Of a stretch of DNA of 37,579 bases, positions 36,593 through 37,579 are shown piece by piece. The stretch lies in assembly GCA_030849065.1 (NCBI GenBank), contig JASAON010001490.1, forward strand, positions 1-37,579, written 5' to 3'. Each line of letters opens with the position of its first letter. The first letter of the stretch is position 1. Under the pieces are notes generated by a model that was given only the letters and a program-made list of their open reading frames with translations, was not told the origin of the DNA and did no database searches. Made by a program: the position numbers and the translations under genes. The stretch comes from Jaenimonas drosophilae. Its lineage: Eukaryota; Euglenozoa; Kinetoplastea; Trypanosomatida; Trypanosomatidae.

Positions 36593-37579
36593 ATGGCCAC
36601 ACCTTACCCGCCTGTGAATGAAACTCTTGCTGCCACTTTGCACATGTGTGGAGCCCTGTTCCATGACTTGCAAGATCCATCTGGGGATGTGATCCTCCGA
36701 CACGACACGTCGTTAAGCAGTGACAGCAATGGCTGTGATGGCCTCGATGGTGTGTACTCTGTTGGACTGCACGTGATGGCACTGTTTGTGGTGCTGGCTG
36801 CGTCGTTCATTGGTACCATCATTCCGCTTGTGGGCAAGCATGTTCCGTTGCTTCGTCTGCCACCCTACGTGTATTCTGTGGGGAAGTGCACTGCCACTGG
36901 CGTGATGCTTGCAGTGGGCCTGATCCACATGGTTGCTGATGCATCTTCAAAGTTCAACTCAAGTTGCGTACCGGAGCACTTCAAGAACATGTACCCTGCC
37001 TGGGCCTTTCTTTTTGCGATGATTGCTGCTATTCTGATGCACGCACTGGATGCTGTGATTGGTGAGGTATCCCACAGCTGGATGGAGCGACAGCACGCCG
37101 CAAAGAACGCTCAGGCACCAACCATTGCACTGAGCGATGCAGATGATACGCCAATCGATGCACCTCTCGGAGCTGCTGCTGGCAGCGACACTGCTGAGGA
37201 GCGCATGCCCGAGTGTGGCCACCCCAAGTGCGACGATGATGACTGCCTGGAGGGCGAGAGGGCACCTGCCACGCACGAACTGGAATGCGCTGGCCACCAG
37301 CATGGTGTGATGCTTCCTGCGGATATGGTGTCCCCTGTGCAGCGCATTGCGGCTGCTTTGTGCATGGAGTTTGGTGTGACGCTGCACAGTGTGTTTGTGG
37401 GCCTTGACCTTGGCGTCACTGCGAACAAGGAGATGAAGGTGCTTGTGTGCGCACTGGTGTTCCATCAAATGTTTGAGGGCCTTGCGATGGGATCACGTCT
37501 TGCGGATGCGACCTTCAAGATGTCGTTGGAGGTTGTGCTGATGATGGTGTTTTCGCTCTCTGCCCCGATTGGAGTTGCT
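36593..37579 (+). CDS. ZIP family zinc/iron transporter, 3' end cut by window
   Basis: The frame from ATG 36593 runs without a stop to the window's last base (329 codons visible), so the gene is truncated by the window and not by mutation. Three transmembrane helices lie in the first half (about 63-84, 98-120 and 139-163). A variable cytoplasmic loop with metal-binding Cys/His groups (CGHPKCDDDDCLEG, CAGHQHG) follows. Helix IV carries HSVFVG with an amphipathic polar face and helix V carries HQMFEG, the two signature metal-site motifs of ZIP transporters. The protein would import Zn2+ or Fe2+ into the cytosol. About one to three more helices are expected beyond the edge. Kinetoplastid ZIPs often come in tandem copies; a second copy could follow. 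Confidence 0.95.
   Translation, partial: MATPYPPVNETLAATLHMCGALFHDLQDPSGDVILRHDTSLSSDSNGCDGLDGVYSVGLHVMALFVVLAASFIGTIIPLVGKHVPLLRLPPYVYSVGKCTATGVMLAVGLIHMVADASSKFNSSCVPEHFKNMYPAWAFLFAMIAAILMHALDAVIGEVSHSWMERQHAAKNAQAPTIALSDADDTPIDAPLGAAAGSDTAEERMPECGHPKCDDDDCLEGERAPATHELECAGHQHGVMLPADMVSPVQRIAAALCMEFGVTLHSVFVGLDLGVTANKEMKVLVCALVFHQMFEGLAMGSRLADATFKMSLEVVLMMVFSLSAPIGVA

Noticed and set aside
1..37579. tRNA, rRNA, CRISPR array, insertion sequence or retroelement
   Set aside because: I looked for tRNA promoter boxes and cloverleaf-like arms in the spacers, for regularly spaced repeats and for transposase or reverse-transcriptase motifs, and found none I could support by eye.

Overview
The window looks like nuclear DNA of a flagellated kinetoplastid (trypanosomatid or bodonid). 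Sixteen recognisable or well-supported genes between 5395 and the right edge all lie on the + strand, none needs an intron, and several are preceded by a pyrimidine tract and an AG a few to a few tens of bases before the ATG, as expected for spliced-leader trans-splicing of a polycistronic transcript. TAA, TAG and TGA all act as stops. The kinetoplastid assignment is an inference from layout and gene content; no spliced-leader or rRNA gene is present to settle it.

Layout. 1-5394 holds no convincing gene. It contains two GC-rich blocks with opposite strand bias: about 900-2340 is T-poor on the + strand, and about 4430-5300 is A-poor and G/T-rich on the + strand with runs of 11-15 G. The G/T-rich strand therefore points outward on both sides, as described for divergent strand-switch regions where RNA polymerase II starts in both directions. 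I read it as the start of the rightward gene array, perhaps paired with a leftward array outside the window.

The array then runs: TMEM50/UPF0220 membrane protein, CEP76-like centriolar protein, DEAD-box helicase with a mitochondrial-looking N-terminus, Sua5/YrdC threonylcarbamoyl-AMP synthase, RNA polymerase I/III subunit RPC19, a large adenylation-carrier-ankyrin protein, DPCD, a complex I NDUFA13/GRIM-19-like subunit, a coiled-coil protein, an unrecognised acidic protein, a membrane-anchored protein kinase, an LRR protein with an Arg/Glu repeat and an Asn/Gln-rich tail, a TRPC4AP-like protein, ribose-5-phosphate isomerase B, mitochondrial EF-G2, an HPF1-like protein with an N-terminal PAR-binding zinc finger, a CorA-like transporter with an altered GMN motif, and a ZIP metal transporter cut by the right edge.

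Themes. Several products serve the flagellum/centriole (CEP76, DPCD, perhaps the coiled-coil protein) and several the mitochondrion (helicase, NDUFA13, EF-G2, possibly a Sua5 isoform). Gene order in such arrays usually does not reflect shared function, so I do not claim an operon-like system. The most notable items are the adenylation-carrier-ankyrin fusion, the zinc-finger HPF1 (implying serine ADP-ribosylation in a kinetoplastid), the CEP76 whose transglutaminase-like triad is wholly replaced, and the mirrored base-composition switch at the start of the array.
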